DNA of 64,000 nucleotides from Bermanella sp. WJH001 (GCF_030070105.1 NZ_JASJOO010000002.1:186001-250000), one strand, 5' to 3'. Shown: positions 46,226 through 56,156, counted from the stretch's first letter. Notes: generated from the letters alone by a model not told the origin. Made by a program: numbers and translations.

Positions 46226-46966
46226 ATGGAACAGACACAGCAATCGGACGAATCTTGGCAGATATTGATTGTCGAAGACGATGAGCGTTTAGCCAGTCTG
46301 ACAAAAGAATATTTAGAATCCAATGGCATGCAGGTGTCTGTTGAAGGTGATGGTTCGGCAGCGGTTGGGCGGATCAAAACGGAACAGCCAGATTTAGTGA
46401 TTCTGGATTTAATGTTGCCAGGTGAAGACGGTTTATCAATCTGTCGCCTTGTGCGACCTTATTATAGCGGGCCAATTATCATGTTAACTGCCCGTGATGA
46501 TGACTTAGACCAAGTACTGGGCCTTGAAATGGGGGCCGATGACTATCTGGCTAAACCCGCGCGCCCTCGTGTGTTGTTGGCTCGTATTCGCGCTTTATTA
46601 CGCAGGGTCAAAGAAGGGCCTGTCATTTCAACAGCAGATGACGCCAAACCAGGTGAGCAAAATCGAGTGACTTTTGCCAACCTTGTGGTGGACAACGGCA
46701 TGCGTGAAGCGTGGTTAGACGAAGAACCCATTGATTTAACCAGCGCAGAATTTGATTTGCTGTGGCTGCTTAGTTCAAATGCTGGCCGAGTACTCAGTCG
46801 CGAAGAGATATTCACTGCACTGCGTGGTATTGAATATGACGGTCAAGACCGATCTATTGATGTACGCATTAGCCGCATTCGCCCCAAAATTGGAGATGAC
46901 CCACTACAACCTAAACGAATTAAAACGGTGCGCAGCAAAGGTTACTTGTTTGTAAAAGAAATATAG
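46226..46966 (+). CDS. rstA: OmpR-family response regulator RstA
   Basis: The 246-residue protein has a receiver domain (IVEDDERLASL, phosphoacceptor in DLVILDLMLPGEDG, Lys in YLAKPA) and a C-terminal winged helix (LTSAEFDLLWLLSSNAGRVLSREEI, RIKTVRSKGYLF). The text LRGIEYDGQDRSIDVRISR is strongly RstA-like. It pairs with the histidine kinase immediately downstream. E. coli RstAB answers to PhoPQ and acid; what it senses here is unknown. Repeats just upstream may be its own binding sites. Confidence 0.88.
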   Translation: MEQTQQSDESWQILIVEDDERLASLTKEYLESNGMQVSVEGDGSAAVGRIKTEQPDLVILDLMLPGEDGLSICRLVRPYYSGPIIMLTARDDDLDQVLGLEMGADDYLAKPARPRVLLARIRALLRRVKEGPVISTADDAKPGEQNRVTFANLVVDNGMREAWLDEEPIDLTSAEFDLLWLLSSNAGRVLSREEIFTALRGIEYDGQDRSIDVRISRIRPKIGDDPLQPKRIKTVRSKGYLFVKEI

Positions 46967-47000
46967 GCACAATCGTTTTTTTACCAGCAGGAGAGCCACC

Positions 47001-48581
47001 ATTTTTTCTCGCGTATATATTGGGGTTTTAACCATCTTGATGCTGGTATCCATTTCGACGCTAGGGTCGTTATGGTTGGTGGATCACATCAACAACAAGC
47101 AACACCAACAAAGTATTATGGGTGGCATCATCTTGCTGGCCACCGGTGAAATTAAAGCATCCAACGGTGATGTTTCTCACGTTTCGCACCTTTTAGGTGT
47201 GCCGTTATCGTTAACTCCCATTCACCAAACCAATCTAGGCGCGATCGATCAGGCCAGAATCGCCGATGGGCAATACCTATTAACAGACATCGGCAACAAC
47301 GGGCTTAAGGTTCAAGCTGGACTGTCTATTGCTGAAGAAGACTATGTGCTTGAAGGCGTGTTTCATGATTTTCGCACCACCCATATCCGTGGGGCTGCTG
47401 TGTTGATTCGTAAACTGATTCAGCGCGAGCAACGCAGTTTGTCTGAATTAATCGAAGTGTACTCAAATCATACGCCGTTACCCGTGCGCATTCTGAGTAA
47501 TGAAGAAGCCGTTTTGTATGAAAAACAATTGCCGTTTATGGCCGCGCCTGAGTATTTAGCCTTTTACGATTTAAACGGCAGCACCGGCCGATTTTATACC
47601 TACCTGCCTGAAACGGCACAAATCATAGAAATGGGTCCCATCGTTTTTCGTCAAGGTTTGTCGTTACAGTCTGTGTTAGTGGTGATTGCGTTTGCCATTA
47701 TCTTAACGGGCATTGCCGTTTACTGGTTGGTATACCGCTTTGAAGTAAACCTACAACGGCTTGAACGAGCGGCTACGCGTATTTCAGCAGGGCACTTGAA
47801 CTCCAGGGTAAAAGTGGATTCTGACGATGCCTTTGGTCGCCTTGGTGATGCATTTAATCGAATGGCGATTCACATTCAAAGATTGATGGGCGTACAAAAA
47901 GAAATGATACGTGCCGTGAGTCATGAGCTGCGCACACCGGTTGCCCGTATGCGCTTTGGTGTACAAATGTTAGAGGACACCACAGAAGATGAATACACCC
48001 AAAAGCAATTGCGTGAAATGGACCAAGACCTACAAGAGCTGGATGAACTTGTTGATGAAATACTGACCTATGCTCGCCTAGAAGAAGGGGGGCCAATATT
48101 AGAATTCAAACAAGCCAATATGCTTGATCTGGTTGATCAGGTGGTGGAAGAAACCCGCAGACGCACCGATAAAGTTGAAATTAATTGGCACAGCCAAACG
48201 GTTGATGAGGCACAAATATTCAGTGATGTTGAATACCGTTATATGCACCGTGCCATTCAAAATTTAGTGGGGAATGCCTGTCGATATGCAAAAGGAAAAG
48301 TGTGGCTTGAGTACAGCTTTGATAATGGCATCTGCCGCATAGATGTAGAAGACGATGGCCCAGGGATTCCAGAAAAAGACTGGCAGCGTGTGTTTTCGCC
48401 TTTTACGCGGCTAGATGACAGCCGCACCCGAGCATCCGGAGGATACGGTTTAGGGCTTTCAATTGTACGCCGTATTATCTATTGGCACGGTGGCCAGGCG
48501 TTTGTTGCAAATAGCCGCTGGCAAGGAGCAAAAATGAGTTTGTTGTGGCCACAAAGTCATCAAGTATCCATTACTAGGTAG
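47001..48581 (+). CDS. rstB: Membrane sensor histidine kinase RstB-like, AUU start
   Basis: A kinase with two membrane helices flanking a periplasmic domain (about 35-215), a HAMP domain (LERAATRISAGHLNSRV), HisKA with AVSHELRTPVARMRF, and HATPase with NLVGNACRYA, DDGPGI and GGYGLGLSIV. The only ATG near the start (47040) lies inside the first membrane helix. Upstream, the frame stays open back to ATT at 47001, which has CAGGAG seven bases before it and restores a complete start (FSRVYIGVLTILMLVSIS). No ATG, GTG or TTG occurs between the upstream stop and 47037. I therefore place the start at AUU, giving 526 residues. Confidence 0.82.
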   Translation: MFSRVYIGVLTILMLVSISTLGSLWLVDHINNKQHQQSIMGGIILLATGEIKASNGDVSHVSHLLGVPLSLTPIHQTNLGAIDQARIADGQYLLTDIGNNGLKVQAGLSIAEEDYVLEGVFHDFRTTHIRGAAVLIRKLIQREQRSLSELIEVYSNHTPLPVRILSNEEAVLYEKQLPFMAAPEYLAFYDLNGSTGRFYTYLPETAQIIEMGPIVFRQGLSLQSVLVVIAFAIILTGIAVYWLVYRFEVNLQRLERAATRISAGHLNSRVKVDSDDAFGRLGDAFNRMAIHIQRLMGVQKEMIRAVSHELRTPVARMRFGVQMLEDTTEDEYTQKQLREMDQDLQELDELVDEILTYARLEEGGPILEFKQANMLDLVDQVVEETRRRTDKVEINWHSQTVDEAQIFSDVEYRYMHRAIQNLVGNACRYAKGKVWLEYSFDNGICRIDVEDDGPGIPEKDWQRVFSPFTRLDDSRTRASGGYGLGLSIVRRIIYWHGGQAFVANSRWQGAKMSLLWPQSHQVSITR

Positions 48582-48963
48582 ACCAAGTTGGCCAACTGGT
48601 TAGAAAAAAGCCTTTATTTACAAGATGTTACAATAGGATACATTTCTACTACAGATAAGCAATTCAATAGGTTTCATGATGCTTTTGTGTTTCCGCAAGG
48701 GAGCACGGTGAGAATGTAGCGAGAACTTAGGTTCTATTTTAACCCGCCTATGGCGGGTTTTTTTATGTCTAAATAAACGTAAATTGGTGTAATTTTCATC
48801 AAAATTAAGAAAAACCCCAATTACTTGATCGCTTGGTCAATTTGTTGTCGCCTGTTTTTCGTGTCTGTGACAAAATTCGCATCATCGCGTTAAACTGACT
48901 TTGGGCTACGTCCATTTAATCGGTCAGTGCACACATATTCTTACAGTTCAAAAGAGGCTTCCC
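48582..48963. other. Intergenic region between rstB and upp
   Basis: It holds the rstB-distal terminator at 48741-48764 and then about 200 bases of AT-rich sequence that must contain the upp-uraA promoter. An in-frame GTG/TTG-type upstream extension of upp from 48901 is not supported. No further gene is seen. Confidence 0.6.
48741..48764 (+). terminator. Intrinsic terminator after rstAB
   Basis: Stem AACCCGCC with GGCGGGTT, three-base loop, then seven T. Confidence 0.93.
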
Positions 48964-49590
48964 ATGAGCGTATATGAAATCAGTCACCCTCTGGTTAAAC
49001 ATAAACTGGGCTTAATGCGCGCAAGTGATCGCAGCACCCGCAGCTTCCGCCAATTAACCGGTGAAATTGGTAATCTGCTTACTTACGAAGCAACCAAAGA
49101 TCTTGAATTAGAAGATTACACCTTAGATGGCTGGTGTGGCGAAATCACCGCACAGCGCATTCGTGGTAAAAAAATCACGGTTGTGCCGATTCTTCGCGCA
49201 GGCCTTGGCATGTTAGATGGCGTTTTAGAATTATTACCAAGTGCCAAAATCAGCGTGGTGGGTTTGTATCGTGATGAAGAAACCCTAGAGCCTGTGAGCT
49301 ACTTTGACAAATTAGCCGGTGACATTGATCAACGAATTTCTTTAGTGGTTGACCCTATGCTTGCTACGGGCGGCTCCATGATCGCGACCATCGACTTATT
49401 AAAAGCGGCAGGCTGCGAAAGTATTCGTGCATTGGTGTTGGTGGCAGCACCCGAGGGGATTGCAAAAGTTCAAGCGGCACACCCTGACGTCGACATTTAT
49501 ACCGCTTCCGTTGATAGTCACTTAAACGAACAGGGATACATCATTCCGGGTTTGGGTGATGCGGGCGACAAAATTTTTGGTACAAAATAA
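48964..49590 (+). CDS. upp: Uracil phosphoribosyltransferase
   Basis: Converts uracil and PRPP to UMP. The 208-residue protein has the PRPP loop [17 protein letters not shown] and the uracil-binding C-terminus [36 protein letters not shown] is the family start, placing the ATG at 48964 with AGAGG upstream. It forms an operon with uraA, 16 bases downstream, giving coupled uptake and salvage of uracil. Confidence 0.97.
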   Translation: MSVYEISHPLVKHKLGLMRASDRSTRSFRQLTGEIGNLLTYEATKDLELEDYTLDGWCGEITAQRIRGKKITVVPILRAGLGMLDGVLELLPSAKISVVGLYRDEETLEPVSYFDKLAGDIDQRISLVVDPMLATGGSMIATIDLLKAAGCESIRALVLVAAPEGIAKVQAAHPDVDIYTASVDSHLNEQGYIIPGLGDAGDKIFGTK

Positions 49591-49606
49591 AAACGAAGGG
49601 TGATGT

Positions 49607-50899
49607 ATGACAATTCAAACTGAAAACAAAACATGGCGAACGGCATTAGCCGGCTTGCAAATGTTATTTGTGGCATTTGGTGCATTGGTATTAATGCCTT
49701 TGATCACCGGCCTTGATCCTAGCGTGGCATTATTTACCGCAGGTGTGGGTACGTTAATTTTCCAAGTGATTACTAAACGCAGTGTGCCTGTCTTTTTAGC
49801 CTCATCATTTGTGTTTATTGCGCCTATTGCCTTTAGTGTGCAAACCTGGGGAATGGCCGCCACCATGGGTGCTCTTTTTTGCGCAGGCTTGGTGTATGTT
49901 GTGTTAGCGGCTGTGGTTGCGATTCGTGGCCCAGGCTTTTTACATAAAATTATGCCACCTGTGGTGACGGGCCCAATTATTATGATCATTGGTTTGGGTT
50001 TAGCGCCCATTGCGGTCAACATGGCCATGGGTAAAACGGGTGATGCATCGGCTCAGTTGTTTCCTTATGGGCAAGCATTATTAGTATCAATGTCTGCGCT
50101 GGTCAGTACTTTAATCGTAGCGGTTTATGCCAAAGGAATTTTCCGTTTAGTGCCAATTTTGGCAGGTGTGGCAGTGGGTTATGCCGTGGCTGGTTTCAGT
50201 GGCATGTTAGATATGACTCAGGTGAATAATTCGGACTGGATCGCCATGCCAAACTTTATTGCTCCTGAGTTTCACTTGGCAGCCATTTTATTTATGTTGC
50301 CAGTGGCCATTGCGCCAGCCATCGAACACGTGGGTGACGTATTAGCCATTAGCAGTGTGACGGGTAAAAACTATGTTGAAAAACCGGGTTTGCACCGTAC
50401 CTTGTTAGGTGATGGCTTAGCCACATCAGCGGCATCTTTATTTGGTGGTCCACCAAACACCACGTACTCTGAAGTAACGGGTGCGGTGATGTTAACCCGT
50501 GCGTTCAACCCAGTTGTGATGACGTGGGCAGCGGGTATCGCAATTTTATTAGCCTTTATTGCTAAGTTTGGCATTTTATTGCAAACCATTCCTGCACCTG
50601 TAATGGGCGGTATACTCATCCTGCTGTTTGGTTCAATTGCTGCTGTGGGTATGAATATTTTGATTCGCGCAAAAGTGAATTTAAATGAACGCCGTAACCT
50701 TGTGATTGTTTCAACCACATTGGTATTTGGCATTGGCGGTATGGCATTTACCTTTGGTGACTTTAGTCTACAAGGTGTGAGCCTATGCGGCTTAGTGGCC
50801 ATCGTATTAAACTTGATATTACCGCATCACAACGATGACGTTGACGACTTGCATGAAGAGCAAGCGTTAATGGAGCAAATGGTAAAAGAAGACAAATAG
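49607..50899 (+). CDS. uraA: Uracil permease (NCS2 family)
   Basis: A 430-residue inner-membrane transporter with about fourteen hydrophobic segments. The substrate-site helix with the conserved Glu is in PVAIAPAIEHVGDVLAISSV and the second signature in DGLATSAASLFGGPPNTTYSE. Proximity to upp supports uracil as substrate and proton symport. It ends in a short acidic cytoplasmic tail and a clear terminator. Confidence 0.95.
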   Translation: MTIQTENKTWRTALAGLQMLFVAFGALVLMPLITGLDPSVALFTAGVGTLIFQVITKRSVPVFLASSFVFIAPIAFSVQTWGMAATMGALFCAGLVYVVLAAVVAIRGPGFLHKIMPPVVTGPIIMIIGLGLAPIAVNMAMGKTGDASAQLFPYGQALLVSMSALVSTLIVAVYAKGIFRLVPILAGVAVGYAVAGFSGMLDMTQVNNSDWIAMPNFIAPEFHLAAILFMLPVAIAPAIEHVGDVLAISSVTGKNYVEKPGLHRTLLGDGLATSAASLFGGPPNTTYSEVTGAVMLTRAFNPVVMTWAAGIAILLAFIAKFGILLQTIPAPVMGGILILLFGSIAAVGMNILIRAKVNLNERRNLVIVSTTLVFGIGGMAFTFGDFSLQGVSLCGLVAIVLNLILPHHNDDVDDLHEEQALMEQMVKEDK

Positions 50900-50933
50900 A
50901 TTCTTAAACCTAAATGCTCAGTAAAAAGAAAAA

Positions 50934-50961
50934 GCCGCTTATGAAAATAAGCGGCATTTTT
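50934..50961 (+). terminator. Terminator of upp-uraA
   Basis: Stem GCCGCTTAT with ATAAGCGGC, four-base loop, followed by T-run; A-rich on the other side, so also usable by the convergent AraC gene. Confidence 0.9.
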
Positions 50962-51001
50962 GTTTTTCAATTCATACGATTTAAAAAATCTAATGAAATA
51001 A

Positions 51002-51964
51002 TTAGCCCATATTTTGTAGTGTTTCACTGGGCAGTTCGCCAAACACATTTTTATAATCTTTTGCAAATTGCCCTAAATGCCAAAACCCCCAGTGAGCTGC
51101 AATGTCCCCAACCGTTTGATTGCTTTGTGCGTGTTTTAAATCCCGCCTAACACCGTTTAGTCTAGTAAAGCGCAAGTACTGAATAGGGGATAACCCCAAT
51201 ATACTTTCAAAGCTGTTTTGCAGGGTTCGTCTGCTGGTATGACAAGCTTCACATAACTCACTTAAGGTGATGGCGCGCTCTTTGTTGTGCAATAAAAAAT
51301 CACGGGCAGTATTAACGATGGTTTTCCTATGCTGATAACTGGTATGAATCATTTGGTTAGGGGATTCTTTACTAAACACATCCAGCAGTCCCATCAAAAT
51401 AAGATCTTGAGTCAAATGATCAGGCGTGGCGCCTTGGGCAAGGTCAGCATTAAGTAAACGGCCTAATAAAAAGTCCATGGCATTCAGAGTGCTTTCGGGT
51501 AAACCCAGTCGCTCATTGTGCAAGATATCTTGCCAGTTTAAGTCGATGCCTTGTTTATTGGCTTGCGCCATTAATTTATCTTGGGTGATGACCACACCAT
51601 AAATATCAAAATCATCCGGCGTGGTCAGTTCAAATTCTACATTGCCAGGGCGGCACATGATGTCGTTGTGGTCTAAGCTAAGACCATTAATCTTACTGCC
51701 TTTATCCTGATGGTTAGGTGTAATGCCCAGCCAAATGCTATCGGGCCAGACTAAACAACTTTGGCTTAACGCTTGGCTAGTGTGTTCTTTAAAGATTTGC
51801 AAATCTTCAAAAGGGCGCTCGACGATTTGGCCGTTGAATTCGCCCGCGCTGATTTGATCATAATGTTGCTGCCAGTCGGTAAGATTGTGTGCATGCTCAT
51901 GGGCATCTTGGCTGTTAATAACGGCCAACACGTTCTGTGGTGTGCTGTTAGCAATGTGAATCAT
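51002..51964 (-). CDS. AraC-family regulator, probably of ethanolamine genes
   Basis: A 320-residue protein with a C-terminal double helix-turn-helix (ITLSELCEACHTSRRTLQNSF and TVGDIAAHWGFWHLGQFAKDY). The N-terminal 200 residues form the effector domain. It is divergent from eutB over a 260-base region, the position of EutR-type activators, which in enterics respond to ethanolamine plus cobalamin. Its role in controlling eutBC-amt is inferred from position and family. Confidence 0.88.
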   Translation of the reverse strand: MIHIANSTPQNVLAVINSQDAHEHAHNLTDWQQHYDQISAGEFNGQIVERPFEDLQIFKEHTSQALSQSCLVWPDSIWLGITPNHQDKGSKINGLSLDHNDIMCRPGNVEFELTTPDDFDIYGVVITQDKLMAQANKQGIDLNWQDILHNERLGLPESTLNAMDFLLGRLLNADLAQGATPDHLTQDLILMGLLDVFSKESPNQMIHTSYQHRKTIVNTARDFLLHNKERAITLSELCEACHTSRRTLQNSFESILGLSPIQYLRFTRLNGVRRDLKHAQSNQTVGDIAAHWGFWHLGQFAKDYKNVFGELPSETLQNMG

Positions 51965-52226
51965 GTGGAATACGCCTTAACTTCTTGCAAAATTCTGCTT
52001 TATTTTGGTGCTTTATGCCCATAAATGGACTGTACTGAATAATTTAACCCGCCTAAGATTTGCCATAATTTGATAATGTCTTTTCGTTAAGCTTGTTAAA
52101 GTAGCGTCACTGGGTAGCAGCAGTGATTAAATTTCATAAAAATTGGATATAGCCGTTTTTGCTCAAAGTCATAAAGACTTAACAGAGCAAGTGCCATGCC
52201 TAGTTTCAAGACTGATTAACGTAGTG

Positions 52227-53621
52227 ATGACCATGTTTAAATTCACATTAGGCCAAGAAGTATTTAAGTTTGCCAACTTGGTCGAACTCATGGCAAAGGC
52301 GAGCCCCTTAAGAAGTGGCGATGTGTTAGCGGGCGTGGCAGCAAAAACAGAAAAGCAAAGGGCCGTAGCCCAATTGTGTTTAGCTGAAGTGCCACTTAAG
52401 CAGTTTTTAAACGAGGCATTAATAGATTATGAAAAAGATGAAATCACCCGTTTAATTATTGACGAACATGACGCACAAACATTTAAACGTATTAGTCATT
52501 TAACCGTGGGGGACTTTAGGAATTTTTTATTAAGTGATGAGTGCGACAGTAAAACACTAACGGCATTACGCTTTGCCATCACCCCAGAGATGGCCGCTGC
52601 TGTCAGTAAAATAATGCGTAATCAAGATCTCATTTTAGTGGCAAAAAAATGCGAAGTCATAACTGAATTTAGAAATACACTGGGTTTAAAAGGGCACTTC
52701 TCAACACGTTTGCAACCTAATCATCCAACTGACGACATGACAGGCATTGCCGCCAGTATTTTAGATGGCTTAATGTACGCCAATGGTGATGCGGTGATCG
52801 GCATTAATCCCGCAACCGATAACGTACAGCAGTGCACTGTATTATTAAAAATGATTGATGATGTTATTCAGCATTACGACATCCCGACACAATCATGTGT
52901 ATTAACCCATGTTACCAACACCATAGAGTGCATTGAAAACGGCGCGCCGGTTGATTTGGTGTTTCAAAGTATTGGTGGTACCCAAGCCACTAACGACAGT
53001 TTTGGTTTTAACTTAAATACACTAAAAGAAGCACAGCAGGCGGCCCTTGAATTAAAGCGTGGCACCGTTGGGCAAAACGTCATGTATTTTGAAACCGGCC
53101 AAGGCAGCAGCTTAAGTGCCAATGCCAATCATGGCTTAGATCAACAAACCTGCGAAGTACGCGCTTATGCCGTGGCGCGCAAGTTTGATCCGTTTTTAGT
53201 GAATACTGTGGTGGGATTTATTGGCCCAGAATATTTATACGATGGTAAACAAATCACACGGGCAGGGCTAGAAGATCATTTTTGTGGCAAGTTACTCGGC
53301 CTGCCGATGGGGTGTGATGTGTGTTATACCAACCATGCCGAGGCAGATCAAAATGACATGGATAATCTGCTTACATTATTAGCCACAGCAGGCTGCACAT
53401 TTGTTATGGGTATTCCTGGCTCTGACGATATCATGCTCAACTACCAAACCACTTCGTTTCATGATGCTTTATACGTGCGTAAATTATTAGGTTTACGCCC
53501 AGCGCCAGAATTTGAACACTGGCTCACTAAGATGCAAATTATGAATGATGGTTTTCAACTAAATGCCCAAATTCCTAACCCGTTTTCAAAACAATTAATT
53601 GATGTAAAAGGGGGCTTTTAA
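52227..53621 (+). CDS. eutB: Ethanolamine ammonia-lyase large subunit
   Basis: The 464-residue TIM-barrel subunit of the adenosylcobalamin-dependent lyase that splits ethanolamine into acetaldehyde and ammonia. Conserved blocks include LRSGDVLAGVAA, FETGQGSSLSANANHG, NTVVGFIGPEYLYDG, MGCDVCYTNHAEADQND and PGSDDIMLNYQTTSFHD. ATG 52227 (or 52233) matches the family start; an in-frame TTG at 52143 would add 28 unrelated residues. No eutA reactivase, eutT, microcompartment shell or acetaldehyde dehydrogenase is nearby. Confidence 0.96.
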   Translation: MTMFKFTLGQEVFKFANLVELMAKASPLRSGDVLAGVAAKTEKQRAVAQLCLAEVPLKQFLNEALIDYEKDEITRLIIDEHDAQTFKRISHLTVGDFRNFLLSDECDSKTLTALRFAITPEMAAAVSKIMRNQDLILVAKKCEVITEFRNTLGLKGHFSTRLQPNHPTDDMTGIAASILDGLMYANGDAVIGINPATDNVQQCTVLLKMIDDVIQHYDIPTQSCVLTHVTNTIECIENGAPVDLVFQSIGGTQATNDSFGFNLNTLKEAQQAALELKRGTVGQNVMYFETGQGSSLSANANHGLDQQTCEVRAYAVARKFDPFLVNTVVGFIGPEYLYDGKQITRAGLEDHFCGKLLGLPMGCDVCYTNHAEADQNDMDNLLTLLATAGCTFVMGIPGSDDIMLNYQTTSFHDALYVRKLLGLRPAPEFEHWLTKMQIMNDGFQLNAQIPNPFSKQLIDVKGGF

Positions 53622-53622
53622 C

Positions 53623-54465
53623 ATGTCAAATAAAACCCCGTCAGCAAATATAGTGGTGTTAAATCCTTGGCAAAAGTTAAAGGACTTTACCGATGCTCGA
53701 ATTGCATTGGGCCGAGCAGGCAGTTCTATTCCAACCAATGAAATGCTGAAGTTTCAATTGGAACATGCACAAGCCCGTGATGCCGTGCATTTACCGTTAG
53801 ATAGTCAAGCACTGTATGAAAACCTTAAACATCATTTAACCGACTGCCCCCAAGCCCTCGATTTATTTGCCAGTGTAGAGCCGTTATTGGTTGGCAGTTG
53901 TGCAAATGATCGGGGCACCTATTTACAGCGCCCAGATCTTGGTCGCAAATTAAGTGATACAAGCATTAAACAAATACAACAAACAAAAGGGCAGTATGAT
54001 TTAGCCATTTGTATAGTTGATGGTTTGTCATCTATGGCCATTGAAAAAAATACACTGCCATTTATTCAGCAATTATTAAAGGTATTAGATACTAGCCCAC
54101 TAACCTTGGCACCATTGACTATATGCACACAAGGTCGAGTGGCCATTGGTGATCATGTGGCGCAATTGTTAGGTGCTAAAACCGTGATGGTATTAATTGG
54201 TGAGCGCCCCGGTTTATTAAGCCCAGACAGCATGGGATTGTATTTAACCTTTGATGCCCATGTGGGATGCAATGATGCACAACGAAATTGCATATCCAAT
54301 ATTCGCCCAGCGGGTTTGAACTATGAACGTGCAGCTCTTAAAGCTAAATATTTAATTGATGAGTCCCAACGGCTGCAACTTAGTGGTGTGAACTTAAAAG
54401 AGCGAACAGAAGAAGTGAGCAATGTATTAACAAATCATCAAAGCTTTTTGACTCAAACTAAATAA
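53623..54465 (+). CDS. eutC: Ethanolamine ammonia-lyase small subunit
   Basis: The 280-residue subunit that completes the cobalamin site. Typical sequence includes FTDARIALGRAGSSIPTNEML, DRGTYLQRPDLGRKL, CIVDGLSSMAI and ERPGLLSPDSMGLYLTFDA. It begins one base after the eutB stop codon behind an AAAAGGGGG run, ensuring equal expression of the two subunits. Confidence 0.96.
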   Translation: MSNKTPSANIVVLNPWQKLKDFTDARIALGRAGSSIPTNEMLKFQLEHAQARDAVHLPLDSQALYENLKHHLTDCPQALDLFASVEPLLVGSCANDRGTYLQRPDLGRKLSDTSIKQIQQTKGQYDLAICIVDGLSSMAIEKNTLPFIQQLLKVLDTSPLTLAPLTICTQGRVAIGDHVAQLLGAKTVMVLIGERPGLLSPDSMGLYLTFDAHVGCNDAQRNCISNIRPAGLNYERAALKAKYLIDESQRLQLSGVNLKERTEEVSNVLTNHQSFLTQTK

Positions 54466-54578
54466 AATACAAAAACACATAAAAGCTAAAACCAAAAATT
54501 ACGTGCAAACAATAATAAAAAATGAAAAACCGGCCCTCGCGAATTTAGAGAAAAAACTAAAACAACGAGGAGAGTCCA

Positions 54579-55949
54579 ATGGACGACACAACCCTAACGC
54601 TTGAGAGTTTGCAGGCCCAGCTTGCCGCTCAACAAAGCACCTTTGATATGCACCAAGCCATGAACGTCGAAGTGTTCTATTGGTGGTGTACCGCCATCAT
54701 GATGATGATACACGCAGGCTTTTTAGCCTACGAAATGGGCGCGTCACGCAGTAAAAATGCACTGGCCGCGGGGATTAAAAATATCCTCGCCTTGGCCGTG
54801 ATCATTCCGACTTTCTATTTATTTGGTTGGTGGATTTACAACGCCTTCCCAGGTGGTTTAATTCCAACAGATGCGTCCGCGGCATTGCCTTGGGCGGCCA
54901 GCATGGGGCCTGATGTGTCTGACATGGGCACCGGTATATTTTGGGCAGCGTTTGCGTTATTTGGCGCCACTACCGGCTCTATATTATCCGGTGCGGTGAT
55001 CGAGCGAATCCGCGTCAGTGCGTTCTTAATCTTAACGGTGTTCTTAGGCAGTGCCATTTGGATTTTAGCAGGCGCATGGGGCTGGCACCCAGACGGTTGG
55101 TTGCTAACGGACCTTGGTTATCATGATGTGGGCGCATCTGGCGTGGTTCACGCAGTGGCGGGCTTCTTTACCTTAGGTGTGTTAATTAACCTGGGTGCCC
55201 GTAAAGGCAAATTTATAAATGGCGTGGCACAAACCATTGCACCGCACAGCTTACCCATGACACTCATCGGCTTGATGATGATCATCTTTGGTTTCTTTGG
55301 CTTCTTAGGCGGCTGCATTATCTTTAATGGTGGTGAAACCGGCTGGACAACCATCTACAACACACCAACTAACTTATCGGCATTTGCGTTTAATACCTTG
55401 ATGGGTTTCTCGGGCGGCATTATCGGTTGTTATATTGCAACACGCGACCCGTTCTGGACCATGTCAGGTGGTTTAGTGGGTATTATTTCAGTGGCAGCTG
55501 GCCTTGATTTATACAGCCCAACCTTGGCATTTATCATTGCCGTTTGCATGGGCTTTGCAGCGGTTTGGTTTGCTAAGTTCTTAGAAAAACGCGGCATTGA
55601 TGATGCAGTGGGCGCTGTGGCCGTACACGGTTTTACCGGCTTTGTGGCGGTGATATTAGTGGGCGTATTTGCAGGCGGCACCCCTAATATGGGCGACAAC
55701 CCAGAGATCAGCTTTTTAGGTCAAACCCTAGCGGCGGTCATCATGGCGCTATTAGGTTTTATCCCTGGTTACGGCTTATCGCTAATGCTTAAAAAGCTAA
55801 ACGCATTACGTGTACCAGAATCAGCGGAAGACCTAGGTATTGATGAAGTGGAGCTATTGGCGAAGCCATATCCTGAGTCAAACACACCAGCGGTAACCGA
55901 AAGCGACGTACCAAATAAACTCGCCAATGTTGAGCCACAGGGGATTTAA
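54579..55949 (+). CDS. amtB: Ammonium transporter Amt
   Basis: A 456-residue, eleven-helix Amt/MEP/Rh channel. The pore twin histidines are seen in SGVVHAVAGF and VAVHGFTGFV, and the N-terminal signature in MMIHAGFLAYEMGASRSKNAL. No GlnK gene is adjacent, unlike typical amtB. Its place in the eutBC operon suggests recapture of ammonia leaking from ethanolamine deamination. A strong GAGGAG site precedes the start. A 54-residue membrane protein gene follows two bases after its stop. Confidence 0.92.
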   Translation: MDDTTLTLESLQAQLAAQQSTFDMHQAMNVEVFYWWCTAIMMMIHAGFLAYEMGASRSKNALAAGIKNILALAVIIPTFYLFGWWIYNAFPGGLIPTDASAALPWAASMGPDVSDMGTGIFWAAFALFGATTGSILSGAVIERIRVSAFLILTVFLGSAIWILAGAWGWHPDGWLLTDLGYHDVGASGVVHAVAGFFTLGVLINLGARKGKFINGVAQTIAPHSLPMTLIGLMMIIFGFFGFLGGCIIFNGGETGWTTIYNTPTNLSAFAFNTLMGFSGGIIGCYIATRDPFWTMSGGLVGIISVAAGLDLYSPTLAFIIAVCMGFAAVWFAKFLEKRGIDDAVGAVAVHGFTGFVAVILVGVFAGGTPNMGDNPEISFLGQTLAAVIMALLGFIPGYGLSLMLKKLNALRVPESAEDLGIDEVELLAKPYPESNTPAVTESDVPNKLANVEPQGI

Positions 55950-55951
55950 TC

Positions 55952-56116
55952 ATGGGATCATCAATTACCACATGGGAAAACGTCACTGCGTATTTTACCT
56001 TTGCGGATTCACCTATCATGCTCATGTTGTTTGCACTGGGTGTAACGGGAATTGTCATTGGATTAATAGGCAGCATCATCAAACACGAAAATGAAGCGTT
56101 TGATAAACTCAAATAA
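55952..56116 (+). CDS. 54-residue single-helix membrane protein linked to Amt
   Basis: An ATG two bases after the amt stop, with AGGGGA upstream, opens a 54-codon frame: MGSSITTWENVTAYFTFADS, then one membrane helix PIMLMLFALGVTGIVIGLIG and a charged tail KHENEAFDKLK. Position, spacing, ribosome site and sensible topology support a real gene. It could be a regulatory or assembly partner of the transporter. I know no named family. Confidence 0.8.
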   Translation: MGSSITTWENVTAYFTFADSPIMLMLFALGVTGIVIGLIGSIIKHENEAFDKLK

Positions 56117-56156
56117 CACTTTGGCCTAGATAGCAAAAAAGTGTTTTAAATAAAAG

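Noticed and set aside
48901-48963. 21-residue N-terminal extension of Upp
   Set aside because: The family start MSVYEI has its own ribosome site and the extension is not seen in Upp proteins.
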